A DNA stretch of 64,000 nucleotides. Origin: Roseivivax marinus. GTDB taxonomy: Bacteria > Pseudomonadota > Alphaproteobacteria > Rhodobacterales > Rhodobacteraceae. The DNA lies in the NCBI RefSeq assembly GCF_900109705.1, contig NZ_FOAI01000010.1, positions 1 through 64,000 of the forward strand, in the 5' to 3' direction. Below, one piece after another: positions 54,908 through 63,761 of this stretch. Made by a program: the position numbers and the translations under genes. The notes under the pieces are model-generated. The model was not told the DNA's origin. It searched no databases and saw only the letters and a list, made by a program, of their open reading frames with translations. Position 1 is the first letter of the stretch. Every line of letters starts with the position of its first letter.

Positions 54908-56143
54908 ATGCTACGCGATGCCGACGTTCTTTCCCTTCTCCTCCAGCGCCAGCCGGGACACTCGCTCGCGCGGGATTTCTACACCGATCCGGGCCTCTTC
55001 GAGGTCGACATGCAGCGGATCTGGTATCGCGACTGGCTCATCAGCGCAGCCTCCGCAGAACTGCCGAAGCCCGGCAACTACGTGACCCGCCAGATCGGCG
55101 CATACTCGGTGATTCTCGTCCGCGGCCACGACGGCGTGGCGCGGGCCTTCCACAATTCGTGCCGTCACCGCGGCAGCCGCATCTGCTCGGCCGCCAAGGG
55201 CACCAACCCGAAACTCGTCTGCCCCTACCACCAGTGGACCTACGAGCTTGACGGCCGGCTGCTGTGGGCGCGCGACATGGGCCCGGACTTCGACCCGTCC
55301 AAGCACGGCCTCAAGACCGTCCATTGCGAAGAGGCCGGCGGCCTCATCCTGATCTGCCTGGCCGAGCACGCGCCGGACGTGACCCCGTTCCTCGAGGCGG
55401 CGGAGGCCTATGCCGGCCCGCACGACATGAAGAACCTCAAGGTCGCCTACCAGTCCAACATCGTCGAGCAGGGCAACTGGAAGCTCGTGATGGAGAACAA
55501 CCGCGAGTGTTATCACTGCGCGGGCTCGCACCCGTCGCTGTGCCGCACCTTCCCCGAGGATCCCAAGGTGTTCGGCACCAATCCGAACGAACAGGCTCCG
55601 GCGCTGCGCGATCACATCAAGAAGTGCGAGGATGCCGGCATGCCGTCGGCCTTCAAGGCCGCGCCCGACACCCAGTGGCGGTTCGTCCGCATCCCGTTCG
55701 TCGGCAATGCCTCGTCCTACACGATGGACGGCAAGCCTGCCGTCTCCAAGCGCACGGGCCGGGTCCCGTTCGACGACGCGGGCAGCTGCCTCGTCTACCA
55801 CTACCCGTCGAGCTGGAACCACTTCCTGTCCGACAACTGCCTCGTGTTCCGCATGACGCCGATCTCGCCGACCCAGACCGAGGTTTCGACCACGTGGCTC
55901 GTCAACAAGGACGCGGTCGAAGGCGTGGACTACGACCTCGAGAAGCTGACCGAGGTCTGGATCCACACCAACGACGAGGACCGTGCCATCGTGGAGGAGA
56001 ACCAGCGCGGCGTGAATTCGCCCGCCTACGTCCCCGGCCCCTATTCGCAGCAGCACGAATCCGGCGTGATCCAGTTCGTGGACTGGTACGCCCGCACCCT
56101 GCAGGAGCGGCTGACCGGCCGCGCCATGCTCGCAGCCGAGTAA
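54908..56143 (+). CDS. gbcA: Rieske-type aromatic-ring-hydroxylating oxygenase, GbcA-like
   Basis: A 411-residue oxygenase alpha subunit. The Rieske [2Fe-2S] site is C-x-H-x17-C-x2-H (CRH... CPYH, about residues 85-108). The mononuclear iron site has NNRECYHCAGSHPS with two His and a downstream Asp. The start RQPGHSLARDFYTDPGLFE and the partner reductase gene 21 bp downstream match glycine-betaine monooxygenase GbcAB, which demethylates betaine to dimethylglycine. Related stachydrine or carnitine demethylases cannot be excluded. I use the ATG at 54908, not the longer frame from 54800. Confidence 0.85.
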   Translation: MLRDADVLSLLLQRQPGHSLARDFYTDPGLFEVDMQRIWYRDWLISAASAELPKPGNYVTRQIGAYSVILVRGHDGVARAFHNSCRHRGSRICSAAKGTNPKLVCPYHQWTYELDGRLLWARDMGPDFDPSKHGLKTVHCEEAGGLILICLAEHAPDVTPFLEAAEAYAGPHDMKNLKVAYQSNIVEQGNWKLVMENNRECYHCAGSHPSLCRTFPEDPKVFGTNPNEQAPALRDHIKKCEDAGMPSAFKAAPDTQWRFVRIPFVGNASSYTMDGKPAVSKRTGRVPFDDAGSCLVYHYPSSWNHFLSDNCLVFRMTPISPTQTEVSTTWLVNKDAVEGVDYDLEKLTEVWIHTNDEDRAIVEENQRGVNSPAYVPGPYSQQHESGVIQFVDWYARTLQERLTGRAMLAAE

Positions 56144-56164
56144 AGACCGATCGGACGACACAAC

Positions 56165-57238
56165 ATGATACCGATGCCCCGTCAGGATTCGCCCGTCTGG
56201 GCGGACAGCGAAGAGCTGGAGTGCGTCGCAACGGTGCCCGAGGCACCGAACGTGATGAGCTTTGCCTTCCGTCCGCCCTCGGGCGCGCGGTTCCACTTCC
56301 GGGCGGGGCAGTTCATCACGCTCGACCTGCCGGTGCCCGGCGGCAACGTGCAGCGCACCTACACGATCTCGTCGTCACCCTCGACGCAGGCCTTCATCAC
56401 CGTGACGGTCAAGGCGCAGGCCGACAGCATCGGCACCCGCTGGATGCTCGACAACCTGCGGCCGGGGATGCGGATCCGCGCCTACGGTCCGGCGGGCCAC
56501 TTCCATGTGCCGCCGCAGCCGGACGGGCGCTACCTGTTCATCTCGGCCGGGTCGGGGGTCACCCCGATGATGTCGATGTCGTCGTTCCTGTGGGAACGCG
56601 GCGAAGAGCCCGACATCGCCTTCGTGCACTGCGCGCAGTCGCCGCAGAACATCATCTTCCGGCAAAAGCTCGAGTACATGGCAAGCCGGACCTCGGGTCT
56701 GAAGCTTCACTTCGTCGTGGATGATGACGACCCCTACACCGTCTGGACCGGCTATCGCGGGCGGCTTTCGGCGCTGATGCTGGGCCTGATGGTGCCAGAC
56801 TACCTCGAGCGCGAAGTCTATTGCTGCGGGCCCGAAGGCTTCATGGAGGGCGTACGCGAGATGCTGATCTCGCTGGGCTACGACATGGAGAATTATCACC
56901 AGGAAAGCTTCAGCGCCCCGGCCGAAAGCCGTGCCGAGCTGACCGAGTTCGACGACCTCGTCCCGGACGAAAGCGCCGCGGCCGAGGTGGTCTTCGCCAA
57001 GTCGGGCGTCACGGCGCCTTGCCACGAGACCGACACCATCCTCAACGTTGCCAAGGGTGCCGGGCTGAACCTGCCGTCAGGCTGCACTTTCGGTCTCTGC
57101 GGCACCTGCAAGGTCCGCAAGACCTCGGGAGAGGTGCACATGGTCCATAACGGCGGTATCTCGGACGAGGACATCGCGGAGGGCTACATCCTCGCCTGCT
57201 GCTCAAACCCGATCGGCAAGGTCGAGGTCGAAGTCTGA
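56165..57238 (+). CDS. gbcB: Hybrid FAD/[2Fe-2S] oxidoreductase, GbcB-like
   Basis: A 357-residue electron-transfer partner of the Rieske oxygenase. The FAD domain has QRTYTISSSPS (RxYS-type flavin motif), the NAD domain has FISAGSGVTPMMSM and CCGPEGFMEGVR, and a C-terminal plant-type ferredoxin domain has CTFGLCGTCKV plus a later Cys in LACCSNP. It passes electrons from NAD(P)H to the GbcA-like subunit. It ends before a hairpin terminator shared with the convergent TetR gene. Confidence 0.88.
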   Translation: MIPMPRQDSPVWADSEELECVATVPEAPNVMSFAFRPPSGARFHFRAGQFITLDLPVPGGNVQRTYTISSSPSTQAFITVTVKAQADSIGTRWMLDNLRPGMRIRAYGPAGHFHVPPQPDGRYLFISAGSGVTPMMSMSSFLWERGEEPDIAFVHCAQSPQNIIFRQKLEYMASRTSGLKLHFVVDDDDPYTVWTGYRGRLSALMLGLMVPDYLEREVYCCGPEGFMEGVREMLISLGYDMENYHQESFSAPAESRAELTEFDDLVPDESAAAEVVFAKSGVTAPCHETDTILNVAKGAGLNLPSGCTFGLCGTCKVRKTSGEVHMVHNGGISDEDIAEGYILACCSNPIGKVEVEV

Positions 57239-57276
57239 ACGCCGCGCCCCGATGAGAACGCCGCGGGCCGCGCGCC

Positions 57277-57297
57277 CCCGGATTTCCGGGATATTTT
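57277..57297. terminator. Hairpin terminator between gbcB and the TetR gene
   Basis: CCCGGA-TT-TCCGGG followed by ATATTTTC on the plus strand, 38 bp after the gbcB stop. The sequence just after it (GGGATATTTTCGCCTAGAAGAA) resembles an intergenic motif I recall from Rhodobacteraceae genomes. Confidence 0.65.
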
Positions 57298-57343
57298 CGC
57301 CTAGAAGAAAAGCCGGGCGGGCGCGCCCTGGAGTGCGGCGAGG

Positions 57344-58006
57344 TCAGTCCTCGGCGGCGCCGATGCCGCGCAGGAACACCCTGAGGCCGAAGTCGAAGCG
57401 AGCCTCGATGGCCTCGAAGTCCATTGGTTTCGCCGGATCGACCAGACGGTCGAGCGGTGAGGGGCGCGCCATGTCGGCAAGAAGCGCGGCGGCGGCCTCG
57501 GTATCTTCGATGTGCGCCTCGCCGCGGGTGTTCGCCCTGTCGAGCTCCACCGCCACCGCGGCGCGAAGGGCCGGCATACCGCGGGCGAAGATGCGCCGGG
57601 CCATATCGGGTCGCTCGGATGCCTCGGCGATGATCGTGCGCAGGATAGCGAACGGCAGGTTCAGTGCGCGGGTGGCTTCGGACGGGGCCATCAGAAGGCG
57701 CAGGCGGCTGGCCAGCGGCAGCGCCTGTTCCTCCGGATCGAGCCTGTGCACCGCGCGCGACATGTGGCGCTCGGTGAACGCCTCGAGAAGGGCGGCGCGG
57801 TCGTCGAACACCGCGTAGAGCGTGCGCTTGGACATGCCGGCTTCGGTCGCCACGGCGGACATGGTCGTGCCGGCCATGCCGGAGCGGTCGAACACTGCCT
57901 GAAGCGCGTCGAGGATCAGGTCGCGCCGCTCGTCGGGGGTCAGCGCACGGGGGCGTCCGCGGCGCGGGGTCGCGGCGTCGTGGTCTTGGTCGGAATCGGC
58001 GGACAT
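57344..58006 (-). CDS. TetR-family transcriptional regulator
   Basis: A 220-residue regulator. The N-terminal helix-turn-helix (about 22-70) reads RRDLILDALQAVFDRSGMAGTTM then AGMSKRTLYAVFDDRAALLEAF, typical of TetR/AcrR. The C-terminal ligand domain is variable and unassigned. The ATG at 58004-58006 has AGGAG upstream. The longer frame to 58198 overlaps the divergent gene and is rejected. Convergent with gbcB and divergent from the PhoD-like gene, either of which it might control. Confidence 0.9.
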   Translation of the reverse strand: MSADSDQDHDAATPRRGRPRALTPDERRDLILDALQAVFDRSGMAGTTMSAVATEAGMSKRTLYAVFDDRAALLEAFTERHMSRAVHRLDPEEQALPLASRLRLLMAPSEATRALNLPFAILRTIIAEASERPDMARRIFARGMPALRAAVAVELDRANTRGEAHIEDTEAAAALLADMARPSPLDRLVDPAKPMDFEAIEARFDFGLRVFLRGIGAAED

Positions 58007-58175
58007 GAAGCTCCTGATGGACGGCGGGCCGGGTCGCGCTGGGGTCCGCCTCTTACCCTTAGGCAAGCTGTCCGTCGCCATCAAGCGCACCCCGCCGTTG
58101 CGGCGCGCGGGCAGGCGACTACGTTGGCGTCGAGCCCCGGCATGTCGTCGCGGCGAAGCCTTCAGGAGGCGCCAC

Positions 58176-59579
58176 GTGTCGTTCGGCCCGGTTCTCATCC
58201 TGCGCGAGGTTGCCCCGCGCGTCGTTCGCCTTGCCGCCGTCTATGCCCGCCCCGAGGGTGAGGCCGCGCCGCGACTGGTGGCGGAAGGGCGCGATCACGA
58301 GGCCGAGCTCCTCGCCACCATCGACGGGCAGCGCATCTGGCGGGTGAGCTTCGAGCTGCCGCGCGGGATCGAGGCGGTCTACCAGTCGGACGGCCAGGCG
58401 CACGTGGTCGATACCGCCTACGACGGCGACATGCGGATCGGGTTCGTGTCCTGCAACGGCGAAGAAAACGGCGACCTCGACCGGGACCGGGACGAGCGCA
58501 ATGCCATGTGGAAGCGGCTGGCGGATCGGCACGGCGAGACGCGGTTGCAGCTTCTTCTGCACGGCGGCGATCAAGTCTATGCCGACGAGGTAACGCACGG
58601 GCATCCGCTCTCGGAGGGCTGGCCGGACGACAGTCCGGAAACCGCGTCGGATACCGACCTGGCCGGTTTGCGAGTTCACCTCCGGGCGCGGTTCCTCGAA
58701 CGCTATCGCATCAGCTACACTGCGCCGGGCTTCGCGCGGCTGGCGGCAGAGGTGCCATCGCTCATGATGTGGGACGACCATGACATCTGCGACGGGTGGG
58801 GATCGCTGGGCGCGGTGGAGGAGACCGGCGTGGGCCGGACGCTGATCGCCGCGGCGCGCGAGGCGTTCCTTCTCTATCAGCATGCGGCGACCGAGGCGGA
58901 CGTGCCGGACCTGTTCCTCGACCCCACGGGGCGCAGCCTTTCGTTCCGCCGCGACCTGCCCGGTGTCAGCGTGCTGGCCCCCGATCTGCGCGGCGAGCGG
59001 ACGCGCAGCCGCATCATGGGAGACGCGGGCTGGGCGGCGTTCGAGGCCGCCTGCGACGGGCTGGAGCCGCGGGTGCTGCTGGTGTCGTCGGTGCCGCTTC
59101 TGGGGCCGCGGCTGTCGCTGATCGAGCGGGCCATGCGACTGACCCGCCGGATGGAGACCTACGAGGACGACCTGCGCGACCAGTGGCAGAGCTATGCACA
59201 TCGAGAGGAATGGTGCCGGATGCTGCACAAGGTGCTTGAGCTGGAGGCGGCTGGGCACCGCGTCACGGCGATTTCCGGCGAGATTCACCTGGCGGTGCGG
59301 GCCGAGCTCAAGGGTCATTCCGCGCCGGTGCATCAGCTGGTGTCGTCGGGCATTTCGCACCGCGCACCGCCCAAGGCCTGGGCCTGGGTGCTGGGCACGC
59401 TGGCCCGGCTTGGCGAAGCGCCCATTCCCGAGCACCCGATCCGCATCCGGCCGCTGCCGGGACGCGGCGGCGTCTACGCGGCGCAGCGCAACTTCCTCAC
59501 GCTGGAGCGGGGCGGAGACGAATGGCGCGCGCGCTGGACGCTGGAAGAGGCGGGCGACACACCGTGGCTGACGATCTGA
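58176..59579 (+). CDS. PhoD-like phosphatase
   Basis: A 467-residue metallophosphatase of the PhoD/alkaline phosphatase D type without a signal peptide. Visible metal-site motifs are FVSCNGEE, LLLHGGDQVYADE, MMWDDHDICDGWGS and SGEIHLAV. It probably hydrolyses phosphodiesters or monoesters in the cytoplasm, since no export signal is present. The start is a GTG at 58176 with AGGAGG six bases upstream. The frame from 58005 lacks such support. The stop lies inside the next gene. Confidence 0.85.
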   Translation: MSFGPVLILREVAPRVVRLAAVYARPEGEAAPRLVAEGRDHEAELLATIDGQRIWRVSFELPRGIEAVYQSDGQAHVVDTAYDGDMRIGFVSCNGEENGDLDRDRDERNAMWKRLADRHGETRLQLLLHGGDQVYADEVTHGHPLSEGWPDDSPETASDTDLAGLRVHLRARFLERYRISYTAPGFARLAAEVPSLMMWDDHDICDGWGSLGAVEETGVGRTLIAAAREAFLLYQHAATEADVPDLFLDPTGRSLSFRRDLPGVSVLAPDLRGERTRSRIMGDAGWAAFEAACDGLEPRVLLVSSVPLLGPRLSLIERAMRLTRRMETYEDDLRDQWQSYAHREEWCRMLHKVLELEAAGHRVTAISGEIHLAVRAELKGHSAPVHQLVSSGISHRAPPKAWAWVLGTLARLGEAPIPEHPIRIRPLPGRGGVYAAQRNFLTLERGGDEWRARWTLEEAGDTPWLTI

Positions 59580-60289
59580 GCGGCACGCCCCTGCCGCCCG
59601 AACGGGTCTTCGGGGGCGCCCATCCGTTCCTGATCGGAATGGAGCGGCTGGAGGCGGGATCAGACACCATCGCGCTGGTCGTCGCGCGGGTCGCGCCGCA
59701 GGCCTGGGACGCGACCGCCTTCGATGCCTTCGGCATTCCGTTTCCGGACCGGCTCGCGCATGCGGTGGCGAAGCGCCGGGTCGGATACCTGTCGGGGCGC
59801 ATCGCGGTGGTGGCGGCGCAGGCGGCGCTGGGCCTGAACCGGGTCGATATCGGGTCCGAGACGTCGGGCGCGCCACGATGGCCGGACGGAATGACCGGGT
59901 CGATAAGTCATACCGAGGGGTTGGCCGTCGCCGCGATCGCCCGCGAGGGCCATATCGGCGTGGACATCGAGGCGGTGCCGGACGGCGCGCGCCTGCGGGC
60001 CTTGTGCGAAGAGACGTTGTCGGGGGACGAGCGCGATCTCTTGCCCAGCCCGCGCGACGCGACCCTCGGTTTTTCCGCGAAAGAGAGCCTCTACAAGGCG
60101 CTCTGGCCCGAGGTCTGTTCCTTCTTCGGGTTCGACGCCGCAGAGATCACCGCAGTCGGCGTTGGCACGATCACCCTGCGTCTGACGCGCGACCTGACCG
60201 GCGCGCACCACGCGGGCCGGACCTACGACCTGCGCTGGCGGGCGGGTGGCGGACATGTGCTCACTTGGCTGGTCGAGCCGCTGTCCTGA
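59564..60289 (+). CDS. 4'-phosphopantetheinyl transferase (EntD/Sfp type)
   Basis: A protein of about 241 residues that attaches the phosphopantetheine arm to carrier proteins. The motifs GSISHTEGLAVAAIA, HIGVDIEAVP (Mg-binding Asp/Glu) and FSAKESLYKALWP define the family. It is the EntD-like form often used for siderophore or polyketide carriers. No carrier-protein gene is within the window. Start uncertain: GTG at 59564 (16-bp overlap with the phosphatase gene) or ATG at 59522, which has GGAG upstream and adds 14 residues. Confidence 0.88.
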   Translation: MADDLSGTPLPPERVFGGAHPFLIGMERLEAGSDTIALVVARVAPQAWDATAFDAFGIPFPDRLAHAVAKRRVGYLSGRIAVVAAQAALGLNRVDIGSETSGAPRWPDGMTGSISHTEGLAVAAIAREGHIGVDIEAVPDGARLRALCEETLSGDERDLLPSPRDATLGFSAKESLYKALWPEVCSFFGFDAAEITAVGVGTITLRLTRDLTGAHHAGRTYDLRWRAGGGHVLTWLVEPLS

Positions 60290-60364
60290 GCCCGCGCCCG
60301 CTTGTCCCGGACGCCGGGCAACGTCACACTCGGGTCAAAGGCAGAGCACAGGCAGGGGCAGGAC

Positions 60365-61510
60365 ATGCAAGTTTCGAGACGCTGGATCGTGGGCGCCGGC
60401 GCGTCGATGGCGCTTCTTTCGGGGTGCGGCGGAGGCGCGGTGCGTGCGCCACTGGTCCCGGCGGCGGACCCGATGTTGCAGCCGCAGGCGAACCCGGGAT
60501 GGGATGCCTGGGTGGCGTCGTTCCGGCCGCGGGCCCGGTCCGCGGGCATTTCCGACGGTGTGATCGACGCGGGCTTTCGTGGCGCGGGCTACCTGCCCGG
60601 CGTGGTCGAGCGTGACCGCAACCAGACCGAATTCAGCCGCACGCTCGAGGATTATCTCGCCATCGTCGCGAACGACGAGAAGGTTGCGGCCGGGCGCGCG
60701 CAGTACGCGCGGCGGCGGTCGCTCCTGTCCGAGATCGAGGCACGCTACGGCGTTCCCGCCAACGTGGTCGCCGCGGTCTGGGGGATGGAGAGCAACTACG
60801 GCACCCGGCGCGGCGAGATCCCCGTCGTCTCGGCGACCTCGACGCTGGCCTATGACGGGCGCCGCGGCGCGTTCTTCGAAAACCAGCTCCTGGCGGCGCT
60901 CCGCATCCTTGCGCGCGGCGACACGACGCCCTCGGGCCTTGTCGGAAGCTGGGCCGGGGCGATGGGGCATACCCAGTTCATCCCGACGACCTACCAGTCC
61001 TACGCGGTGGATTTCCGCGGCGACGGGCGGCGCGACATCTGGTCGGAGGACCCGACCGACGGGCTGGCCTCGACCGCGGCATACCTGTCGCAGATGGGCT
61101 GGCGTCGCGGCGAGCCGTGGGGGCAGGAGATCACCGCGGCGAATCCGGGCAGCGGTGGCCGCGTGATCCAGCCCGAGCCGGGCGGGCCGCGTTTCCGGGT
61201 CTATCGCAACTTCGACGTCATCAAGCGTTACAACAACTCGGACAACTACGCGATCGGGGTCGGGCACCTGTCGGACCGTATCGCCGGGGGCGGTCCTATC
61301 CGGGCTTCCTTCGCGCCCGATCGCTACGGCCTGACGATCGAGGACCGGCAGGCGATCCAGCGCGGCCTGACCCGGCGCGGCTTCGACGCGGGCGGGGCGG
61401 ACGGTGTCTTCGGCTCCAAGACCGAGGCGGCGATCCGTGCCTACCAGCAGAGCAACGGCATGGCACCGACCGGAGAGCCGTCCCGCGCGCTGCTGAACGC
61501 GCTCAGCTGA
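60365..61510 (+). CDS. Lytic murein transglycosylase lipoprotein (MltB family) with peptidoglycan-binding domain
   Basis: A 381-residue lipoprotein. The signal peptide ends in the lipobox LLSGC (Cys21). The catalytic domain (about 45-300) has the catalytic Glu in WGMESNYGT (near 142), GAMGHTQFIPTTYQ and NSDNYAIGVGHLSD. A PG_binding_1 domain follows (about 320-378, GVFGSKTEAAIRAYQQ). It cleaves glycan strands with formation of 1,6-anhydroMurNAc, the substrate class recycled by the AmgK/MurU route encoded elsewhere in the window. ATG at 60365. Confidence 0.93.
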   Translation: MQVSRRWIVGAGASMALLSGCGGGAVRAPLVPAADPMLQPQANPGWDAWVASFRPRARSAGISDGVIDAGFRGAGYLPGVVERDRNQTEFSRTLEDYLAIVANDEKVAAGRAQYARRRSLLSEIEARYGVPANVVAAVWGMESNYGTRRGEIPVVSATSTLAYDGRRGAFFENQLLAALRILARGDTTPSGLVGSWAGAMGHTQFIPTTYQSYAVDFRGDGRRDIWSEDPTDGLASTAAYLSQMGWRRGEPWGQEITAANPGSGGRVIQPEPGGPRFRVYRNFDVIKRYNNSDNYAIGVGHLSDRIAGGGPIRASFAPDRYGLTIEDRQAIQRGLTRRGFDAGGADGVFGSKTEAAIRAYQQSNGMAPTGEPSRALLNALS

Positions 61511-61524
61511 GGCAAAGCGGTTTC

Positions 61525-61546
61525 GCGCGGCCGGACGAGGCCGCGC
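61525..61546. terminator. Hairpin between convergent mltB-like and ktrB genes
   Basis: GCGCGGCC-GGACGA-GGCCGCGC, a perfect eight-pair stem in the 42-bp gap between two convergent genes. No long U-tract is present, so it may be a weak bidirectional terminator. Confidence 0.5.
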
Positions 61547-61552
61547 AACCCC

Positions 61553-62902
61553 TCAGCCGAGGAAGACCTGCCCCGGCGGGTAGCGCACCCGGACGTGGCT
61601 GTGGGTGGCGAGGAAGAAGCCCAGCGTCAACGGCCCGACGCGGCCGAAGAACATCACCGCCATGATGACGATGCGCCCGGTGGTATCGAGTTCGGCCGTG
61701 GCGCCCATGCTGAGGCCCACGGTCCCGAAGGCCGAGGCGACCTCGAACGCCAGTGCGCGGAACGAGCCGTCATGGGTGATCGAGATCACGAAGAGCGACA
61801 CGAAGATCGTGATGATCGACACCACGGTCAGCGCCAGCACCTTCATCACCTCGTCGATCCCGAGACTGCGGCCGAAGCAGTTGAGCTCGGACCGGCGTCG
61901 GAAGAACGCGATGGTGGCGAGGATCAGCACCGCGAAGGTTGTCACCTTGATGCCGCCGGCGGTCGACGTCGAGCCCGCCCCGATCAGCATCAGCGTCATG
62001 GTCATCAGCGCCGTGGCGTCGGTCACCTCGCCGTAGTCGACCGTGTTGAAGCCCGCGGTGCGTGGAGTGACCGCCTGGAACCAGCTGACCATGATCCGCG
62101 CGCCCCAACTGTCGAAGGCGCCGAGCGTCTCGCGGTTTGACCATTCCAGGCTGGCGAACATCACCCACGCAAACAGGATCAGCACGCCCGTTCCGGTCAG
62201 CATGATCTTCGTGTGCAGGGTCATCCGCCGCCAGCGCCGCTTGCGGTAAAGGTCGTTCAGGACCACGAAGCCGAGTCCGCCGACAATGAACAGGATCGGG
62301 ACCACGAGGTTCACGATTGGATTTGTCGCGTAGCGGGTCAGGCTGTCGGGCCAGAGGCTGAAGCCCGCGTTGTTGAAGGCCGACACCGCGTGGAAGATCG
62401 AAAACCACAGCCCGTCCGACCACCCAAGCTCGGGCACGAAGACCGAGGCCAGCAGTACCGTGCCCGCGGCCTCGCACCCCAGCGCGACGATGAAGACCAT
62501 CTTCACCAGCTGGAACAGGTCGGCGAAGTTCGACTGGTTGAGGTCTTCGCGCAGCATCAGCCTCTGGCCCAGGCCCACCGGCACCCCGAGCGCGGTGAGT
62601 ACGAAGACCGCGAAGGTGATGATGCCGAGGCCGCCAAGCTGGATCAGTGCCGCGATGACGATCTGTCCGATCACGGTGAAATCGCCGCCGGTGTCGACCA
62701 CGGTCAGCCCGGTGACGGTGACGGCCGACATCGACGTGAAGAACGCGTCGAGGAAATAGACGTCGCCGTGGTTCGAGAACGGCAGCCGCAGCAGCACCGC
62801 GCCGATCGCCACGAAGCACAGGTAGAACAGCCCGAGCAGCGCCGGGGGCGAGAGCTTGAGGATGCGGCGCTTCAGGCCCGCGCGGATGCCGATGACTGCC
62901 AC
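61553..62902 (-). CDS. ktrB: Potassium uptake channel KtrB/TrkH
   Basis: A 449-residue Trk/Ktr-superfamily K+ transporter with four membrane-pore-membrane units. Selectivity-filter regions are TVTGLTVVD, AFNNAGFSLWP, TPRTAGFNTVD and AFGTVGLSMG, each with the expected glycine. The length fits KtrB better than TrkH. The regulatory RCK partner KtrA lies directly upstream on the same strand (4-bp gap). Confidence 0.93.
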   Translation of the reverse strand: MAVIGIRAGLKRRILKLSPPALLGLFYLCFVAIGAVLLRLPFSNHGDVYFLDAFFTSMSAVTVTGLTVVDTGGDFTVIGQIVIAALIQLGGLGIITFAVFVLTALGVPVGLGQRLMLREDLNQSNFADLFQLVKMVFIVALGCEAAGTVLLASVFVPELGWSDGLWFSIFHAVSAFNNAGFSLWPDSLTRYATNPIVNLVVPILFIVGGLGFVVLNDLYRKRRWRRMTLHTKIMLTGTGVLILFAWVMFASLEWSNRETLGAFDSWGARIMVSWFQAVTPRTAGFNTVDYGEVTDATALMTMTLMLIGAGSTSTAGGIKVTTFAVLILATIAFFRRRSELNCFGRSLGIDEVMKVLALTVVSIITIFVSLFVISITHDGSFRALAFEVASAFGTVGLSMGATAELDTTGRIVIMAVMFFGRVGPLTLGFFLATHSHVRVRYPPGQVFLG

Positions 62903-62906
62903 TGCG

Positions 62907-63569
62907 TTACAGACTGGAGGCGAAGGTGCGCAACTCGTGGCGCTGACCCAGAAGCAGCATCAGGTCGTCGGGCTCGAACTGGCAGCCCTGACCGTCCATG
63001 CTCAGGAATTCGGTGCCGCGCATGACCCCGATGCAGCGCAGGTTGTGCTCGTCGAGCAACGACAGGTCCTCGACGGTCTGACCCTCGAGGCTTTCGGGCA
63101 CCTTGAAATTGACCACGTAAAACCCGTTTCCGAGGCTGATGTAGTCTCGGATCAGCGGATTGTGCAGCACCTGCGCGACGTGCTGGCCAACCTCCACCTC
63201 GGGGTGAATGATCCGGTCGACGCCGAGGCGTGACAGGATGCGATGGTGGGTTTTCGTGCGGGCCTTGGCCCAGATCGTCTCGACCCCGGCAAGCTTGAGG
63301 TTGATCGCCGCAAGGATCGAGGCCTCGAGATCCGAGCCCATCGCCACGACGGCGACATCGCAGTCGCCCAGCCCGGCTTCCTTGATCGCCTTGTCGTCGC
63401 GGGCGTCTACGATCATCGTCTCGGACAGTTCGTCGGCATGAGCCGACACGCGATCCTTGTCGATGTCGATTCCGATGACCTGATTTCCGAAGCGAGTCAG
63501 TTCCGTCGCGACCGTCGATCCGAAGTTTCCCAGTCCCACGATGCCGAAGGTGCGGGCCTTTTCCGCCAT
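62907..63569 (-). CDS. ktrA: Potassium uptake regulatory subunit KtrA (RCK domain)
   Basis: A 220-residue cytosolic gating protein. The N-terminal RCK/Rossmann domain has GIVGLGNFGSTVA (nucleotide-binding) and VIGIDIDKDR, with VAMGSDLEAS. The C-terminal RCK_C domain covers about 135-220 (VNFKVPESLEGQTVEDLSLL). It binds ATP/ADP and opens KtrB. The ATG at 63567-63569 is the family start. The open frame to 63761 has no support. First gene of a two-gene ktrAB operon. Confidence 0.94.
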   Translation of the reverse strand: MAEKARTFGIVGLGNFGSTVATELTRFGNQVIGIDIDKDRVSAHADELSETMIVDARDDKAIKEAGLGDCDVAVVAMGSDLEASILAAINLKLAGVETIWAKARTKTHHRILSRLGVDRIIHPEVEVGQHVAQVLHNPLIRDYISLGNGFYVVNFKVPESLEGQTVEDLSLLDEHNLRCIGVMRGTEFLSMDGQGCQFEPDDLMLLLGQRHELRTFASSL

Positions 63570-63761
63570 TGACCTGCCTTTCGATGTAGCACCTCGTGCA
63601 CCTAACGCTTGGCGACGCACGGGCAAGATTGATGCTCGGACGTTCCCACTGTATGCCTGCGGATGCAAAGGCGGCGTAACGTCCCGGTCCGGGATTGCAG
63701 ACGCCGCCGGTCCGGCCCCGGAACGCGGGGCCTGCGCGGGAGAGGCGCAAGGGAGGGACAC